Source: Deltaproteobacteria bacterium
GTDB lineage: Bacteria > Desulfobacterota > Binatia > Binatales > Binataceae
DNA length: 6,210 bases
Assembly (NCBI GenBank): GCA_021786815.1
Contig: JAJYMR010000397.1
Coordinates: forward strand, 1 to 6,210
Direction of reading: 5' to 3'
Positions within the stretch are counted from its first letter, which is position 1. Every line of letters begins with the position of its first letter. The notes under the pieces were generated by a model. It saw only the letters and a program-made list of their open reading frames with translations. It was not told the origin of the DNA and made no database searches. Made by a program: the position numbers and the translations under genes. Of the stretch, positions 6,204 to 6,210 are shown in pieces.

Positions 6204-6210
6204 CGGCTCG

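Noticed and set aside
1..6210. CRISPR arrays, tRNA or rRNA genes, insertion sequence ends, riboswitches
   Set aside because: No regularly spaced repeats, tRNA-like cloverleaf, rRNA motifs, transposase motifs or long leader regions were seen by reading both strands; non-coding space is only a few dozen bases.

Overview
The window is a GC-rich bacterial stretch that is almost fully coding. It looks like part of a cell-surface or extracellular polysaccharide locus. Four genes on the minus strand are packed head to tail and probably form one operon, read from about 6203 down to 583. A fifth gene on the plus strand (4-540) converges on them. No gap between genes exceeds about 50 bases, and I see no RNA genes, insertion sequences, CRISPR repeats or tandem repeats. 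The lineage cannot be fixed from this much sequence. The lipoprotein-like gene, the O-antigen ligase/polymerase-type protein and the GT4 transferase fit a Gram-negative (diderm) bacterium with high GC, but that is inference.

Layout, in the order the minus strand is transcribed: (1) 6203-5115, a carbohydrate esterase 4 / NodB-type polysaccharide deacetylase with its metal-binding Asp-His-His triad; (2) 5103-3892, a GT4-type glycosyltransferase with a GTG start and a clear Shine-Dalgarno that overlaps the previous stop codon; (3) 3895-3092, a short homologue of UDP-glucose/GDP-mannose dehydrogenases that keeps the NAD-binding turn and the active-site Cys but lacks the C-terminal nucleotide-sugar domain and an N-terminal loop; (4) 3099-583, a large membrane protein whose N-terminal ~500 residues are an O-antigen ligase/polymerase (Wzy/WaaL-like) domain, followed in frame by a signal-peptide-like membrane segment and a Cys-rich, lysozyme/lytic-transglycosylase-like extracytoplasmic domain. 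Genes 2/3 and 3/4 overlap by 4 and 8 bases. On the plus strand, 4-540 encodes a small Pro-rich probable lipoprotein with a helical C-terminus. A GC-rich hairpin (553-580) fills the 42-base gap between the converging stop codons.

Working model (inference): the transferase adds a sugar to a lipid-linked glycan, the dehydrogenase homologue supplies or modifies a sugar precursor or serves a related redox step, the deacetylase trims acyl groups from the glycan, and the Wzy/WaaL-like protein polymerises or transfers it outside the inner membrane. Its fused lytic-like domain could cut the glycan or open or anchor to peptidoglycan at the same site. This fusion is the most unusual thing in the window. 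Its gene also has visibly lower GC than the upstream half of the operon.
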